DNA of 64,000 nucleotides, from NCBI RefSeq assembly GCF_018729455.1, contig NZ_JAHHZF010000014.1, positions 1 to 64,000 of the forward strand. The letters run 5' to 3'. The notes under the pieces were generated by a model that saw nothing but the letters and a program-made list of their open reading frames with translations, was not told the DNA's origin and did not search any database. The DNA comes from Prosthecodimorpha staleyi (GTDB lineage: Bacteria; Pseudomonadota; Alphaproteobacteria; Rhizobiales; Ancalomicrobiaceae). Position numbers and translations under genes: made by a program. Shown here piece after piece: positions 26,331 to 36,651 of this stretch (positions are counted from its first letter, which is position 1; each line of letters opens with the position of its first letter).

Positions 26331-27839
26331 ATGCACGACGAAATTCATTGCGATGACCTGGAACGGCATCTAAGGACGCCGGAGAACAGGCAGCTTCTCG
26401 AGCGATGGCGCGCGGCTTGGCAACGGTGCGGCGCGGTCCCGACCCTGTCTCATTTCAACCAGAACCACTTCACGGTCCCCGAGATGGCCGCCGTCCTGGA
26501 GCGGCTGGTGGACGGAGAGTTCCGCTACGTCTATTTTGGCCGCGACCTTGTCCGCGCGATCCGGACCGATCTGACCGGTCGGCGCCTCGACAGCCTCGGC
26601 CGCGATGTTCCCGACAGCGTACCGGGCGCCTACAGAATGGTGGCGGAGCGGATGGCGCCGGCCTTGGCGATCTGTACCGCCGTCCGCAGCCACTCGGTCT
26701 ACACCTGGGAGCGCCTGATCCTTCCGGTGCATGACGACCGCGGCCCGGTTCTTCTGGCACAATCGATGCCGCTTGTGATGCGCCTCGACCTCCTGGAGGC
26801 GATCCTGCATTCGGGACCCTCTGCCATGGTGGCCGGGACGCCCGATCGATCGCCGGACGGCGCCATGGTCGATCTCTCCCTCATTCTCGGCAATCGGGCG
26901 GCGGTCAATCTGTTCGGCTGGGATGACGACCGGCCTTACGGGATCAAGTTGAGCAGCATTCTGGTCAATCTCGACGAGCTCGAACTGATGGACTTCTGCA
27001 ACCTGGTCCTGTCGACCGGTGCGGCGTCCCGGCTCGAGGCGGATTGCATCATCGGCGGGCGGCGTGGAACCTTCGAGATCGCGATATCCCGCTTCGAGGG
27101 CGGCGTCACGCTGACCTTCTCCGACCTCGGCGAATTGCGCAGCGCCTACAACGCGCTCGAACAGCAGAAGACCGAACTCGTCCTCGCCAATCGCGCCCTC
27201 GAGGCGCAGAAGGCCGAACTGGCCGCACTGGCGGAGGAGATGCGCGCCGCGCGCAGCGCGCTGGACGAGGAGATGGCACAGCGCATCGCCCTCGAAGGCG
27301 AATTGCGTCGTCTCGCGAGCGTCGACGATCTGACCGGAGCGATCAACCGGCGCGCCTTCATGGAGATTCTGCAGCGCGAGGTCGCGCGCAGCGTCCGCTA
27401 CGGCCACCCGCTGTCGTTGATCACGCTCGATGTCGATCACTTCAAGAGGATCAACGACGCCTACGGCCATGCCGTCGGCGATGACGTCCTGCGTCAGGTG
27501 GCCGGCGCGCTGGTCGGAGCGGTGCGCACCGGTGTCGACGAGGTCGCCCGGGTCGGCGGCGAGGAATTCGCGGTCATCCTGCCGGAGACCCACATGGAGG
27601 GGGCCTGCATTCTGGCCGATCGCCTGCGCGAGCGCCTGGCCGAGATCGAGATCGACGGCTGCGACGCCTCCCCCGTCACGGCGAGCTTCGGCATCGCCAC
27701 CTGGGACAATCGCTTCGAGACCATCGAGAGCTGGCTGGCGGGCGCCGATGCCGCGCTCTACCGGGCCAAGCAGGGCGGGCGCGACCGGGTCGAGATGGCC
27801 ATGTTGCCACCGGCAGCATCGCAAAGCCGCGCGGCCTGA
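26331..27839 (+). CDS. Diguanylate cyclase (PAS-like, coiled coil, GGDEF)
   Basis: 502 residues, soluble. Residues about 15-150 resemble a PAS-type sensor (FTVPEMAAVLERLVDGEFRYVYFGRDL); a second PAS-like part is near 160-265. A coiled coil (about 270-330) leads to the GGDEF domain with the intact active site GGEEF at 409-413 and substrate segment DVDHFKRINDAYGHAVGDDVL. It makes cyclic di-GMP from GTP. The inhibitory RxxD motif expected five residues before the active site is absent, so product inhibition at that site is unlikely. A PilZ receptor in this window (8661-10403) is a plausible target type. Confidence 0.93.
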   Translation: MHDEIHCDDLERHLRTPENRQLLERWRAAWQRCGAVPTLSHFNQNHFTVPEMAAVLERLVDGEFRYVYFGRDLVRAIRTDLTGRRLDSLGRDVPDSVPGAYRMVAERMAPALAICTAVRSHSVYTWERLILPVHDDRGPVLLAQSMPLVMRLDLLEAILHSGPSAMVAGTPDRSPDGAMVDLSLILGNRAAVNLFGWDDDRPYGIKLSSILVNLDELELMDFCNLVLSTGAASRLEADCIIGGRRGTFEIAISRFEGGVTLTFSDLGELRSAYNALEQQKTELVLANRALEAQKAELAALAEEMRAARSALDEEMAQRIALEGELRRLASVDDLTGAINRRAFMEILQREVARSVRYGHPLSLITLDVDHFKRINDAYGHAVGDDVLRQVAGALVGAVRTGVDEVARVGGEEFAVILPETHMEGACILADRLRERLAEIEIDGCDASPVTASFGIATWDNRFETIESWLAGADAALYRAKQGGRDRVEMAMLPPAASQSRAA

Positions 27840-27966
27840 ACCGCGACCTCTCGATTTGGCGGCCCGGATACCCCATATCCGGACCATGGAGCCGGCGGCA
27901 ACCCGTCTTCACCGGGCCGCGGGGCTGGTGTCGGCGCGGTCAGGCCACCGGCCACGGAGCCCGATC

Positions 27967-28476
27967 ATGACCTTTCGTCCTGCCGTCCTCGTCGCAACCC
28001 TGCTGGCCCTGGTGTCCATCGGCGCCGCGCGGGCCGAGGAGCCGGACCTGATCTTCAAGAAGTCGACGGTCTGGAAGCTGCTCACACCTGACCACAAGCT
28101 GGCCGTCTACGGCATCGACGATCCCGACGTGGAGGGCGTCGCCTGCCACTATACGGTACCCGAGAAGGGCGGTCTGGAAGGCATGTTCGGCGTCGCCGAG
28201 GAGGTCTCCGACATCTCGCTCGCCTGCCGGCAGATCGGCCCGATCCGCTTCAAGGCCAAGACCGAGCAGGGCGCGGAAGTGTTTCGGGCCCGACGCTCGC
28301 TGATCTTCAAGAAGATGCAGATCGTGCGTGGCTGCGACGCCAAGCGCAACGTGCTGGTCTACATGGTCTATACGGACAAGATCGTCGAGGGCAGCCCGAA
28401 GAACTCGACCAGTTCGGTCCCGGTCATGCCCTGGGGCAGCGACGCGCCGCCGCGCTGCGGTGACTGGATCAAGTGA
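27967..28476 (+). CDS. creA: CreA-family periplasmic protein
   Basis: 169 residues. ATG 27967 follows ACGGAG. A signal peptide (about 1-22, LVATLLALVSIGAARA) precedes the CreA core: FDDPDVEGV-like IDDPDVEGVACHY, ISLACRQIGPI, SLIFKKMQIVRGCDAKRNVLVYMVYTDK. Four cysteines are conserved and could pair. The family is widespread in Proteobacteria and its role is not established. It stands alone after the GGDEF gene. Confidence 0.92.
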   Translation: MTFRPAVLVATLLALVSIGAARAEEPDLIFKKSTVWKLLTPDHKLAVYGIDDPDVEGVACHYTVPEKGGLEGMFGVAEEVSDISLACRQIGPIRFKAKTEQGAEVFRARRSLIFKKMQIVRGCDAKRNVLVYMVYTDKIVEGSPKNSTSSVPVMPWGSDAPPRCGDWIK

Positions 28477-28733
28477 CGACCGGCTGCGGCGCAGCGTGGC
28501 CAGGCCGCCGTCGCGGCGCGGCCCCGCTGCCGGCCGGCGTTTCGGGCCGCGGCCGGCCCTTGACGGCACCGGACAAATCCATCACACCAGCATCATGACG
28601 ACCGGTCACGGCATCGACGCGATCAGCAAGATCGCCAACATCATTTGCGGCTAGCGCTCGCGCTGGCCCGGTTCCGTCTGCTCGCCCTGAAGACCAGATG
28701 AAACCCCGGCCAGCCGGCATGGGAGGTTTCTGC

Positions 28734-30131
28734 ATGGTTCCGCGGTTCTACAACACGCTGACGCGCGACAAGGCGGATTTCCGCCCGCTCGATCCCTCGC
28801 ACGTGCGCATGTATGTCTGCGGTCCGACCGTCTACGACCGCGCCCATATCGGCAACGCGCGCCCGCTGATCGTCTTCGACGTGCTGTTCCGGCTGCTGCA
28901 GGAAATCTACCGGACCTCGGCGCGCGTCACCTATGTCCGCAACATCACGGACGTGGAAGACAAGATCAACGCGCGCGCCGCCGAGCGCTTCCCCGAGATG
29001 GAGCCGGTCGCCGGCATCCGCCGCCTGACCGAGGAGACCTACCAGGGCTTCCGCGAGGATGTCGGTGCGCTCGGCTGCCTGCCGCCGACCGTGGAGCCGC
29101 GCGCCACCGAGCATATCGCCGAGATGATCGCCATCAACGAGCGGCTGCTCGCGTCCGGCAACGCCTATCTGTCCGAAGGCCATGTGCTGTTCAGCGTGCC
29201 GTCGATGGCCGACTACGGCCGCCTGTCGCAGCGCCCGCTCGACGAGATGCAGGCGGGGGCCCGCGTCGAGGTCGAGAGCTACAAGCGCGATCCGATGGAT
29301 TTCGTGCTCTGGAAGCCGTCCAGCCCGAACGAGCCGGGCTGGAACTCGCCCTGGGGCTACGGCCGGCCGGGCTGGCACATCGAATGCTCGGCCATGGCCT
29401 GGAAGCATCTCGGCGAGACCTTCGACATCCACGGCGGCGGCATCGACCTGGTCTTCCCGCACCACGAGAACGAGATCGCCCAGTCGCGCTGCGCCTTCCA
29501 CCAGCCGGTGATGGCCAGTGTCTGGATGCATAACGGCTTCCTGCAGGCCGAAGGCGAGAAGATGTCGAAATCGCTCGGCAACTTCGTCACCATCCGGGAG
29601 CTGCTGGCCGACTGGCCGGGCGAGGTGCTGCGCCTGACCATGCTCAAGACGCACTATCGCCAGCCGATCGACTGGACCCTGAAGAGCCTGGAGGAGAGCG
29701 CCCGCACGCTCGACGACTGGTATTGGTTCGCCCGCGATCTGACCGCGTCGTCCCCCGACCACGCCGTGCTCGAGGCGCTCGCCGACGATCTCAACACCCC
29801 GAAGGCGATCGCCGAACTGCACGGCCTGCGCAATGCCGCGCAGCGCTCGGGCTCGGAGGCCGATCTCGCCCGCTTCGTCGGCTCGCTGCGCTTCCTCGGC
29901 TTCCTGGGCGAAAGCGCGGAAGCCTGGGCGGCGCGCAAGAAGGAGGCCGCCGGCGTCGACCAGGCGGCGGTCGAGGCGCTCGTCGCCGCACGCCTCGCCG
30001 CGCGCAACGCCAAGAACTTCGCCGAATCCGACCGCCTGCGCGACGAACTCGCCGCGCTCGGCGTCATCCTGAAGGACTCCAAGGACCCGAAGACCGGCGC
30101 GTTCCGGACGGAATGGGAGGTCAGGCGATGA
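28734..30131 (+). CDS. cysS: Cysteinyl-tRNA synthetase
   Basis: 465 residues. The start at 28734 follows GGAGGT at 6 nt. Class I motifs: HIGN (in AHIGNARP), with the zinc ligand Cys in [20 protein letters not shown] and HHENEIAQS (further zinc ligands), and the ATP-binding loop KMSKSLGNF. It joins cysteine to tRNA-Cys in the cytosol. The stop overlaps an ATG of a possible 52-codon frame (30128). The family is normally 450-500 residues, so this is full length. Confidence 0.97.
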   Translation: MVPRFYNTLTRDKADFRPLDPSHVRMYVCGPTVYDRAHIGNARPLIVFDVLFRLLQEIYRTSARVTYVRNITDVEDKINARAAERFPEMEPVAGIRRLTEETYQGFREDVGALGCLPPTVEPRATEHIAEMIAINERLLASGNAYLSEGHVLFSVPSMADYGRLSQRPLDEMQAGARVEVESYKRDPMDFVLWKPSSPNEPGWNSPWGYGRPGWHIECSAMAWKHLGETFDIHGGGIDLVFPHHENEIAQSRCAFHQPVMASVWMHNGFLQAEGEKMSKSLGNFVTIRELLADWPGEVLRLTMLKTHYRQPIDWTLKSLEESARTLDDWYWFARDLTASSPDHAVLEALADDLNTPKAIAELHGLRNAAQRSGSEADLARFVGSLRFLGFLGESAEAWAARKKEAAGVDQAAVEALVAARLAARNAKNFAESDRLRDELAALGVILKDSKDPKTGAFRTEWEVRR

Positions 30132-30286
30132 GCGAGGCGGAACGTCTCGAGCCGGCAGCGGAACGCGAGCGGGCGGTGCGGCGTGGGGATCCTGCCGCAC
30201 GGCCGCCGGAGGCCGTTGCCGTGCGGAACGGGTTCGCGCGGTCGTCGCGCGCGCGGCCGCCGTCCTGTCCGAGTTCGGTCGGCTGA
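30128..30286 (+). other. Possible short frame after cysS, doubtful
   Basis: A 52-codon frame starts inside the cysS stop (ATGA overlap) and ends before the GFA gene. It is rich in Arg, Ala and Pro ([20 protein letters not shown]) with no domain or hydrophobic segment. The tight start overlap favours translation; the composition looks like random GC-rich DNA or the remnant of a lost downstream gene. Confidence 0.2.
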
Positions 30287-30317
30287 TCGGTCCCGACCTC
30301 CAGCCCGGAGCCGCCCC

Positions 30318-30812
30318 ATGACTCTCCCATCTCCCGTCACCGGCGGGTGCCAGTGCGGCGCGGTGCGGTTTGCCGCGCCGGCGCTCGGGCGGGCCTCGAT
30401 CTGCCATTGCCGGATGTGCCAGAAGGCCTTCGGCGGCTATTTCGGACCGCTGGTTGGCGCGCCCGGACTGGTTTGGACGCGCGGCGCTCCGGCCGAATTC
30501 CGCTCCTCCAACAAGGTCCGGCGCGGCTTCTGTGCCACTTGCGGCACGCCGCTGACCTACCAGGCCGACGACTCGACGGTGGTCGACGTGGCGCTCGGCG
30601 CGCTCGACCGCCCCGAGGACGTGCCGCCGACCGTGCAACTGGCCGTGGAAAGCCGTGTCTCCTTCTTCGCCGCCCTGGCCGGCCTGTCGGAGGAGCGCAC
30701 CGGCGCCGATCCGCGCGATGCGCCGTTCCAGGACGGCCTCGTCTCGTATCAGCATCCCGACCACGACACCGCAATCTGGCCGGCCGCCCGGCCGCCGACC
30801 GACGAGATCTGA
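30318..30812 (+). CDS. GFA-family zinc-binding protein
   Basis: 164 residues; CCCGGAG lies upstream of the ATG. It has the family's cysteine pattern: GGCQCGAVRF (first pair), CHCRMCQKAFGG (catalytic-type zinc site) and FCATCGTPLTY (last pair). The family is named after glutathione-dependent formaldehyde-activating enzyme, though most members bind zinc and lack a proven reaction. Only 8 bp separate it from cimA, so they are probably co-transcribed. Confidence 0.92.
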   Translation: MTLPSPVTGGCQCGAVRFAAPALGRASICHCRMCQKAFGGYFGPLVGAPGLVWTRGAPAEFRSSNKVRRGFCATCGTPLTYQADDSTVVDVALGALDRPEDVPPTVQLAVESRVSFFAALAGLSEERTGADPRDAPFQDGLVSYQHPDHDTAIWPAARPPTDEI

Positions 30813-30820
30813 GATCCGAC

Positions 30821-32419
30821 ATGAAGTCCCGCGTCCATCTCTTTGATACGACGCTGCGCGATGGGGCGCAGACCAGCGGCATCGACTTCTCGCTCGAGGA
30901 CAAGTGCCTCGTCGCGCGCATGCTGGACGAGTTCGGCATCGACTATGTCGAGGGCGGCTATCCGGGCGCCAATCCGCTCGACGATGCCTTCTTCGCGCAG
31001 AAGCGCACCCGCCGCGCGGCCTTCACGGCCTTCGGCATGACCAAGCGGCCGGGCGTCTCGGTCTCCAACGATCCGGGCATCGCGGCGCTTCTGGCCGCCT
31101 CGGCCGACGCCATCTGCTATGTCGCCAAGTCCTGGGACTACCACGTGCATGTGGCGCTCGGCACGACGCTGGAGGAGAATCTCGACGGCATCCGCCGCTC
31201 GGTCGAGGCGGCCGTGGCGCGCGGCCGGGAGGTGCTGGTCGATTGCGAGCACTTCTTCGACGGCTACAAGGCCAATCCCGACTATGCGCGCGCCTGCGCG
31301 GTGGCGGCCTCGGAGGCCGGTGCCCGCTGGGTCGTGCTGTGCGACACCAATGGCGGCACCCTGCCGCACGAGATCGAGCGGATCGTCGGCGAACTGACCG
31401 CGCATGTGCCGGGCGACCGGCTCGGCATCCATGCCCATGACGATACCGGCCAGGCGGTCGCCAATTCGCTCGCGGCCGTGCGCGCCGGCGTACGCCAGAT
31501 CCAGGGCACCCTCAACGGCATCGGCGAGCGCTGCGGCAACGCCAATCTGATCACGCTGATCGGCACCCTGAAGCTGAAGCCCGACTATGCCGACCGCTTC
31601 GAGATCGGCGTGCCGGATGCCAAGCTGCGCGAGCTGACCACGCTGTCGCGCGCCTTCGACGAGGTGCTGAACCGCGCGCCGAACCGCCACGCGCCCTATG
31701 TCGGCGCCTCGGCCTTCGCCACCAAGGCCGGCATCCATGCCTCGGCCCTGATGAAGGACCCGCGCACCTACGAGCATGTCGAGCCGGAGGCCGTCGGCAA
31801 CCGGCGCCGGGTGCTGGTCTCCGACCAGGCCGGCAAGTCCAACCTGATGGCCGAACTGGCCCGTTTCGGCATCGCGGCCGACCGCGACGATCCGCGCGTC
31901 GACCGGCTTCTCGCCGAAGTCAAGGAACGCGAGGCGCGCGGCTTCGCCTACGAGGCCGCCGACGCCTCGCTCGAACTGCTCGCCCGCCGGCACCTCGGCG
32001 GCGTGCCGAACTATTTCGATGTGCAGAGCTTCCGCGTCATGGTCGAGCGCCGCCACAATGCGCTCGGCGAACTGGTCACGGTGTCGGAGGCGACCGTCAA
32101 GGTCCGGGTCGGCGACCATGTCGTCTTCTCGGCGGCGGAGGGCAACGGCCCGGTCAACGCGCTCGACGGCGCCCTGCGCAAGGATCTCGGCGGCTACCAG
32201 CCCTTCATCGCCGATCTCGAACTGGTCGACTTCAAGGTCCGCATCCTCAACGGCGGCACCGGCGCGACCACCCGCGTGCTGATCGAATCCAAGGACGGCG
32301 ACGAGAACCGCTGGTTCACCATCGGCGTGTCCGAAAACATCATCGACGCCTCGTTCCAGGCCCTGATGGATTCGATCGTCTACAAGCTGGTCAAGAGCGG
32401 CGCGGCCCTGGTCGCATGA
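30821..32419 (+). CDS. cimA: Citramalate synthase
   Basis: 532 residues. Start MKSRVHLFDTTLRDGAQTSG contains the LeuA/homocitrate-type TIM-barrel signature. HAHDDTGQAVANSLAA and NGIGERCGNANL are the metal and substrate segments, and the C-terminal LeuA dimer/regulatory domain runs from about 400. Sequence and length match (R)-citramalate synthase, which condenses acetyl-CoA with pyruvate for isoleucine synthesis; a 2-isopropylmalate synthase paralogue is less likely, as the motif VEGGYPGANPLDDAFF is CimA-like. Allosteric control by isoleucine is known of the family. Confidence 0.93.
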   Translation: MKSRVHLFDTTLRDGAQTSGIDFSLEDKCLVARMLDEFGIDYVEGGYPGANPLDDAFFAQKRTRRAAFTAFGMTKRPGVSVSNDPGIAALLAASADAICYVAKSWDYHVHVALGTTLEENLDGIRRSVEAAVARGREVLVDCEHFFDGYKANPDYARACAVAASEAGARWVVLCDTNGGTLPHEIERIVGELTAHVPGDRLGIHAHDDTGQAVANSLAAVRAGVRQIQGTLNGIGERCGNANLITLIGTLKLKPDYADRFEIGVPDAKLRELTTLSRAFDEVLNRAPNRHAPYVGASAFATKAGIHASALMKDPRTYEHVEPEAVGNRRRVLVSDQAGKSNLMAELARFGIAADRDDPRVDRLLAEVKEREARGFAYEAADASLELLARRHLGGVPNYFDVQSFRVMVERRHNALGELVTVSEATVKVRVGDHVVFSAAEGNGPVNALDGALRKDLGGYQPFIADLELVDFKVRILNGGTGATTRVLIESKDGDENRWFTIGVSENIIDASFQALMDSIVYKLVKSGAALVA

Positions 32420-32425
32420 GGTGCC

Positions 32426-32449
32426 GCCGGCGGGCCGGTGCCCGCCGGC
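32426..32449. terminator. Hairpin between cimA and the alcohol dehydrogenase gene
   Basis: A 10-bp perfect stem (32426-32435 with 32440-32449) and 4-nt loop lie between the two convergent stops. Position and stability fit a bidirectional terminator. Confidence 0.65.
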
Positions 32450-32458
32450 CTATGGCCG

Positions 32459-33487
32459 TCAATCGCGAAAATCGAGCACGATACGGCCTTCGATCGTCCC
32501 CTGGCGCATGCGGTCGAAGATGCCGTTGATGTCCTCGAGCCGCCCCCAGGCATAGTGGCTCTTCACCTTGCCCTCGCCGGCGAAGGCGAGCGCCTCGGCG
32601 AGGTCGGCGCGGGTGCCGACGATCGAGCCGCGCACGGTGATGCGCTTCAGCACCGTATCGAAGATCGGCAGGGCGAACGGTCCCGGCGGCAGGCCGACCA
32701 GCGCCATGGTGCCCTTCGGACGCAGCATGTGGAAGGCCTGTTCGATGGCGGCCGGGGACACGGCGGTGACCAGAACGCCATGGACGCCGCCGACCGCCTT
32801 CTGCACGACCGCGGCGGGATCCTCGGTCCGGGCATTGACGGCAAGGTCGGCTCCGACAGAACGGGCGAGGTCAAGTTTGTCGTCGGCGACATCGACAGCG
32901 ACGCAATGCAAGCCCATCGCCTTGGCATATTGCACGGCCATGTGGCCGAGGCCGCCGATGCCGGAGACCGCAACCCATTCGCCGGGCCGCACCTCGGTCT
33001 CCTTGAGACCCTTGTAGACCGTGACGCCGGCGCAAAGCACCGGAGCGGCCGCACCGAATTCGAGGCCGTCCGGCAGATGCCCGACATATTTCGGATCGGC
33101 GAGCGCATATTCGGCGAACCCGCCGTTGACCGAGTAGCCGGTATTCTGCTGCTGGCCGCACAGCGTCTCCCAGCCGGTGTAGCAATAGGGGCAGGCGCCG
33201 CAGGCGGTGTGCAGCCACGGCACGCCGACCCGATCGCCTTCCCTGACGGCCGTGACGCCGGCGCCGAGCGCGGCGACGATCCCGACGCCCTCATGGCCGG
33301 GGATGAAAGGTGGGTTGGGCTTCACCGGCCAGTCGCCGTCGGCGGCGTGAAGGTCGGTATGGCAGACCCCCGAGGCCGCCACCTTGACCAGGATCTGACC
33401 CGGCCCGGGCGTGGGGACGGGAACCTCGCGAATGACCAGAGGCTTGCGGAAAGCCTCGACCACGGCAGCACGCATCATCTGAGCCAT
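32459..33487 (-). CDS. adhP: Zinc-dependent alcohol dehydrogenase (AdhP type)
   Basis: 342 residues. ATG 33487 has GAGGT upstream; the longer frame has no ribosome site. Catalytic zinc ligands: Cys in GVCHTDLH and His in GHEGVG; structural zinc cysteines in [15 protein letters not shown]. The NAD-binding loop is GIGGLGH. The pattern fits the AdhP group, which interconverts primary alcohols and aldehydes with NAD+. It is monocistronic and convergent with cimA. Confidence 0.93.
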   Translation of the reverse strand: MAQMMRAAVVEAFRKPLVIREVPVPTPGPGQILVKVAASGVCHTDLHAADGDWPVKPNPPFIPGHEGVGIVAALGAGVTAVREGDRVGVPWLHTACGACPYCYTGWETLCGQQQNTGYSVNGGFAEYALADPKYVGHLPDGLEFGAAAPVLCAGVTVYKGLKETEVRPGEWVAVSGIGGLGHMAVQYAKAMGLHCVAVDVADDKLDLARSVGADLAVNARTEDPAAVVQKAVGGVHGVLVTAVSPAAIEQAFHMLRPKGTMALVGLPPGPFALPIFDTVLKRITVRGSIVGTRADLAEALAFAGEGKVKSHYAWGRLEDINGIFDRMRQGTIEGRIVLDFRD

Positions 33488-33747
33488 GATGACCTCATCG
33501 ACCGAATGCACAGAGTCAGACCACCCAAGAGCCGGCCCGCTTCGGCGCAGCAACCCCGGGTGGCCCGCTGGTGGGCGAGATCATCATTCGCCGAGCGGGC
33601 GGTCGTTGATGAAAATCAATCCTTCGAACGATTGGAAATGTTCGAAAGTCATGTATGCAGGCTCATCGGTGTGATTCCGGCAAACAAAGCGCCAGTCATC
33701 CGGCAGATTTTTTCTCGGCGTTGATGTCCCGGGCAGTGCTGGATTGA

Positions 33748-34914
33748 TCAATATTGCGGCAGGCGCTGTTCGCGATGACGGAGCGTCAGCGCAGCGACGA
33801 TGCCGAATACGACTATGATCAGCCCGAGGCCGCGGAAGGCTGCGACGTAGCCGCCGAGGTCGACGGCGCTTTTCATCAGGATCGGGCCGGTGCCGTTGCC
33901 GAAGAACAGGCAGCAGGCGAAGACCGCGACCGAGGAGCCACGGGCTTCCGGCGCCATCTCGGTGGCGCGGGTCTGCAGGTTGTTGTGGATCAACGTGAAG
34001 GCGAAGCCGACCCCGGCGGAGGCGAGCATGTGGCCGGCAACGGGAAGCGGCAGGGCCATCGCCTCGACGGCGAGGCCGCCGATCAGGCCGCCGGCGGCGA
34101 TCATGCCGTAGGTGCCGATCAGCCGCAGGATCGGCTTGACCACCAGCGTCAGCGCCATGCCGCCGACCGCATAGGAGGCGATGACGAAGCCGATGTCGCC
34201 GGGCGACAGGTGGCGCATCTCCGACAGGTAGGCCGGCGCGAAGGCCAGGAAGCCGAAGAACAATCCGCCCTCGACGAAGACGATCGGCAAGAGCGCGCGC
34301 GCCTTGTCGCCGGTCAGGATGCCGGCATAGCGACGAAGCGTGCCGCCGAGCGTCAGCGGTTCGGACGAGGCGTCGGCGCCGGCCCGGATCGTGAAGAGGC
34401 CGAGCCCGATGCCGAGGGCCAAGAGCGCGTAGCCGCCATAGATCAGCCGCCACGGCATCACCTCGGCCAGGATGCCGGTGATGAAGGAGCCGGCGATCTG
34501 GCCCGAGAAGGTCGCCACCATGAAGCGCGACAGCATGACCTGGCGGTCGGGCAGGGCGAAGCGGTCGCCGATGGTGGCGAGACCGAGCGGAATGACCGCG
34601 CCGCCGAACATCCCCGACAGGAAGCGCAGTGTCAGCATGGTCGGATAGTCGGGGGCGAGTGCCGACGCCGCGATCATCGCGGCCAGCGCCAGCACGGCGA
34701 GCCGGATCACCCGGGTCTTGCCGAAACGGTCGCCGAGCGGCCCGAAGACCAGTTGGAACAGCGCATAGGGCAGGGCGAAGGCGGTCGCGAACAGGGCGAT
34801 CCGCGTCGGCTCGACGGCGAAATCATGGGAAAGCGGCCCGACCACCGGGTCGGTCATGCGCATGACCACGGTCGACATGAAGGCGGCGGCGCCGAGCGCG
34901 AGGAAGAACGGCAT
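33748..34914 (-). CDS. Major facilitator superfamily transporter
   Basis: 388 residues from the ATG at 34914, which opens directly with the first membrane helix (PFFLALGAAAFMSTVVM); the 51 extra upstream codons are Arg/Pro-rich. About 12 helices in two bundles. The MFS loop signature between helices 2 and 3 is GPLGDRFGKTRV, and a second-half helix carries RATEMAPEARGS. It resembles drug/proton or sugar effluxers of the DHA1 type. The substrate cannot be read from the sequence. Confidence 0.88.
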   Translation of the reverse strand: MPFFLALGAAAFMSTVVMRMTDPVVGPLSHDFAVEPTRIALFATAFALPYALFQLVFGPLGDRFGKTRVIRLAVLALAAMIAASALAPDYPTMLTLRFLSGMFGGAVIPLGLATIGDRFALPDRQVMLSRFMVATFSGQIAGSFITGILAEVMPWRLIYGGYALLALGIGLGLFTIRAGADASSEPLTLGGTLRRYAGILTGDKARALLPIVFVEGGLFFGFLAFAPAYLSEMRHLSPGDIGFVIASYAVGGMALTLVVKPILRLIGTYGMIAAGGLIGGLAVEAMALPLPVAGHMLASAGVGFAFTLIHNNLQTRATEMAPEARGSSVAVFACCLFFGNGTGPILMKSAVDLGGYVAAFRGLGLIIVVFGIVAALTLRHREQRLPQY

Positions 34915-35323
34915 GGAACGGGTCCCGGGGATGGCCGCCCCTGCAGGCCGGACCCGCCGATCCGCCCAGGCCGGGCGGGCGCGCGGAACCGGTCGGACCG
35001 GGACTGGGCTGAAGGCAGGAAGGCACGGGCGGCGGCGATCGGCGGGACTGGCGCCGTCCGCACCCACGAGCCGGATAGCTGTGGCGCCGCGGCGGCTGGG
35101 TCAAGCAGCCGGCACCGCATAGCCTGCATGTGCGCGGCGCGGGCGGGCGGTGGCTCACCCTCGGTCAGCCAGCCTTGGGTTGCCGCCCCCGGCACGCCGC
35201 TGTGGCCATCCACCCGCGGCCCTCGGTCGGCCACCGGCGCGGCAGGACCCAGGTATGGCGATCCGGCTGCCCGGTACCGTGGCGGTGCCGGGCGACGCGA
35301 TGCCGGGGCGCCGCCGTGCGGGA

Positions 35324-35836
35324 CTACTTGGTCACGCGGGTCAGGCGCGCGCAGACATGGACGACGCCCGGATTGGTGCCGACGGCGTTGCCGAGCCTGG
35401 CCTCGACCTTCTTGTAGGTGCACCATGCGCCCGGCGTGCCGGTGCCCTGGAACTGCGCGTCGGCCGGATAGCCACCCCGGCGGTTCGACCAGCAGACCGC
35501 GATCTGGCCGACATTGCCGGCATCGCACTTGGCGGTCGGCGCCTTGCCGCCGGTCCAGCCCTCGTCCTCGCCGGCCCAGTCGGCGACATAGCGGGTGTTG
35601 ACCCAGCCATAGGCCTCCTGTGCGTTCAGCCAAAACATCAGCAGCAGCGCCCCGATCGAGACGGTGCCGAACACGAACAGAAAGAACAGCCGGATCGCCC
35701 CGAAGCCCTTCTCGCGGGCGACGAAGCCGGTCAGTACGACGGCGGCGAACAGGGCCACGATCCCGGCCAGCGTGGCGAGCGGAAACAGGCCGTCCTTGTC
35801 GGTCGAATGGATCGCGGCATTCAGGAATTCAAGCAT
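35324..35836 (-). CDS. Membrane protein of unknown function with cysteine-rich C-terminal domain
   Basis: 170 residues. ATG 35836 was chosen over the GTG at 35842 because the GGGG ribosome site is 8 nt from it. Two hydrophobic helices (about 18-40 and 48-68: LATLAGIVALFAAVVLTGF; RLFFLFVFGTVSIGALLLM) precede a C-terminal domain of about 100 residues with four cysteines (KCDAG, AVCWSNR, WCTYKK, HVCARL), probably facing the periplasm with two disulfides. I do not recognise a family. Confidence 0.75.
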   Translation of the reverse strand: MLEFLNAAIHSTDKDGLFPLATLAGIVALFAAVVLTGFVAREKGFGAIRLFFLFVFGTVSIGALLLMFWLNAQEAYGWVNTRYVADWAGEDEGWTGGKAPTAKCDAGNVGQIAVCWSNRRGGYPADAQFQGTGTPGAWCTYKKVEARLGNAVGTNPGVVHVCARLTRVTK

Positions 35837-35842
35837 GGCCAC

Positions 35843-36159
35843 AGCCCCCCGGAGCCTTGCGGATCAGGCCCCTGGCGATATGCGGCGGCGCCTGCGCATT
35901 GAAATGTTAACGTATAGGCGAGGACGACGGTATGACGGAATGGGCCGTGCCGGGCCGGTGATCGCGACTTGCGACGCAACCCTGATGCGGCGCGATCGAT
36001 CGGACCGGGTCAATCTGGAGATTAGGACGAAGCAGCCGATTGACTTTTCTCCAATTTCGCGAGTACTATAATTTCAAAATTGAAAGTTAAATTCCGTGTT
36101 GTGTCAAATGTCTGCAGCCCGCTCGATAAATATTTGAGGATGATGGGGAAGTTGATCAG
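35843..36159. other. Transition into an AT-rich island; upstream region of orphan gene
   Basis: The 317 bp change from GC-rich to clearly AT-rich near 36050. A perfect -10 element lies at 36067. No other gene or RNA was seen. Confidence 0.5.
36067..36072 (+). promoter_or_regulatory. Consensus -10 element TATAAT
   Basis: TATAAT lies about 90 bp before the orphan gene at 36160. TTGACT at 36040-36045 is 21 bp away, longer than the optimal 17, so the pair is suboptimal; another -35 may be used. Confidence 0.4.
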
Positions 36160-36651
36160 ATGATTAAGAAAATCAAAGCTTTGTTGCTTGTTGTTTTGGG
36201 TGTTACCTTCAGCTGCGATTGGGTGCACGGGGCGGGTTCAGTTGATTTTAGTGGTCCAGGAGCCTACGGTTCATACTCTCACTCTGGCGAGTTTATAGCT
36301 TTGTACCGAAGGGGAGATCGGTATGTCACTTTCTATAAGATCTCCGACGCGACAAAGGTAACCCGTATCGATACTGGTTCGAGCAACATTTTAAGCCTAT
36401 CCCACACAGATGACGCGAAATATATGGCCTTTTTTGACGGGAATCAGGTTGTTCTGATGGATGTATCAAAGGGAAAAATTCTGCGCAGAATTAGTCGAGT
36501 AACTGAAGATGGAGACATAGAAATGGAGTCGCATCGTGACGGGAAGTCACTTCAGTTATATTATTATAATCAATCTGGAGATAGGGTAAGAGAAATTATT
36601 ACGTTTAATACCGGAGAGACTCTTTTTAAGATCACGAGGACTTCGAATTAA
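36160..36651 (+). CDS. Secreted beta-rich orphan protein in AT-rich island
   Basis: 163 residues with a signal peptide (MIKKIKALLLVVLGVTFSCDWVHG). The mature part alternates short hydrophobic and polar strands (GEFIALYRRGDRYVTFYKI; AKYMAFFDGNQVVLMDVSKG), like blades of a beta-propeller (WD40-like), though only two to three would fit. I do not recognise a family. Base and codon use (AT-rich third positions, many Lys/Asn/Ile) differ sharply from all neighbours, which suggests recent acquisition. GGGGAAG lies before the ATG. Confidence 0.72.
   Translation: MIKKIKALLLVVLGVTFSCDWVHGAGSVDFSGPGAYGSYSHSGEFIALYRRGDRYVTFYKISDATKVTRIDTGSSNILSLSHTDDAKYMAFFDGNQVVLMDVSKGKILRRISRVTEDGDIEMESHRDGKSLQLYYYNQSGDRVREIITFNTGETLFKITRTSN

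Noticed and set aside
28595-28654. 19-codon frame before cysS
   Set aside because: Very short, without a ribosome site, and not followed by a typical leader-attenuator structure.
33584-33745. Minus-strand frame of about 54 codons (TTG start) between the MFS and alcohol dehydrogenase genes
   Set aside because: The C-terminal 38 residues look rather protein-like (DDWRFVCRNH, FEGLIFINDRPLGE) but no ATG or ribosome site fits the whole frame. A 22-codon ATG version exists at 33652. Worth checking by conservation.
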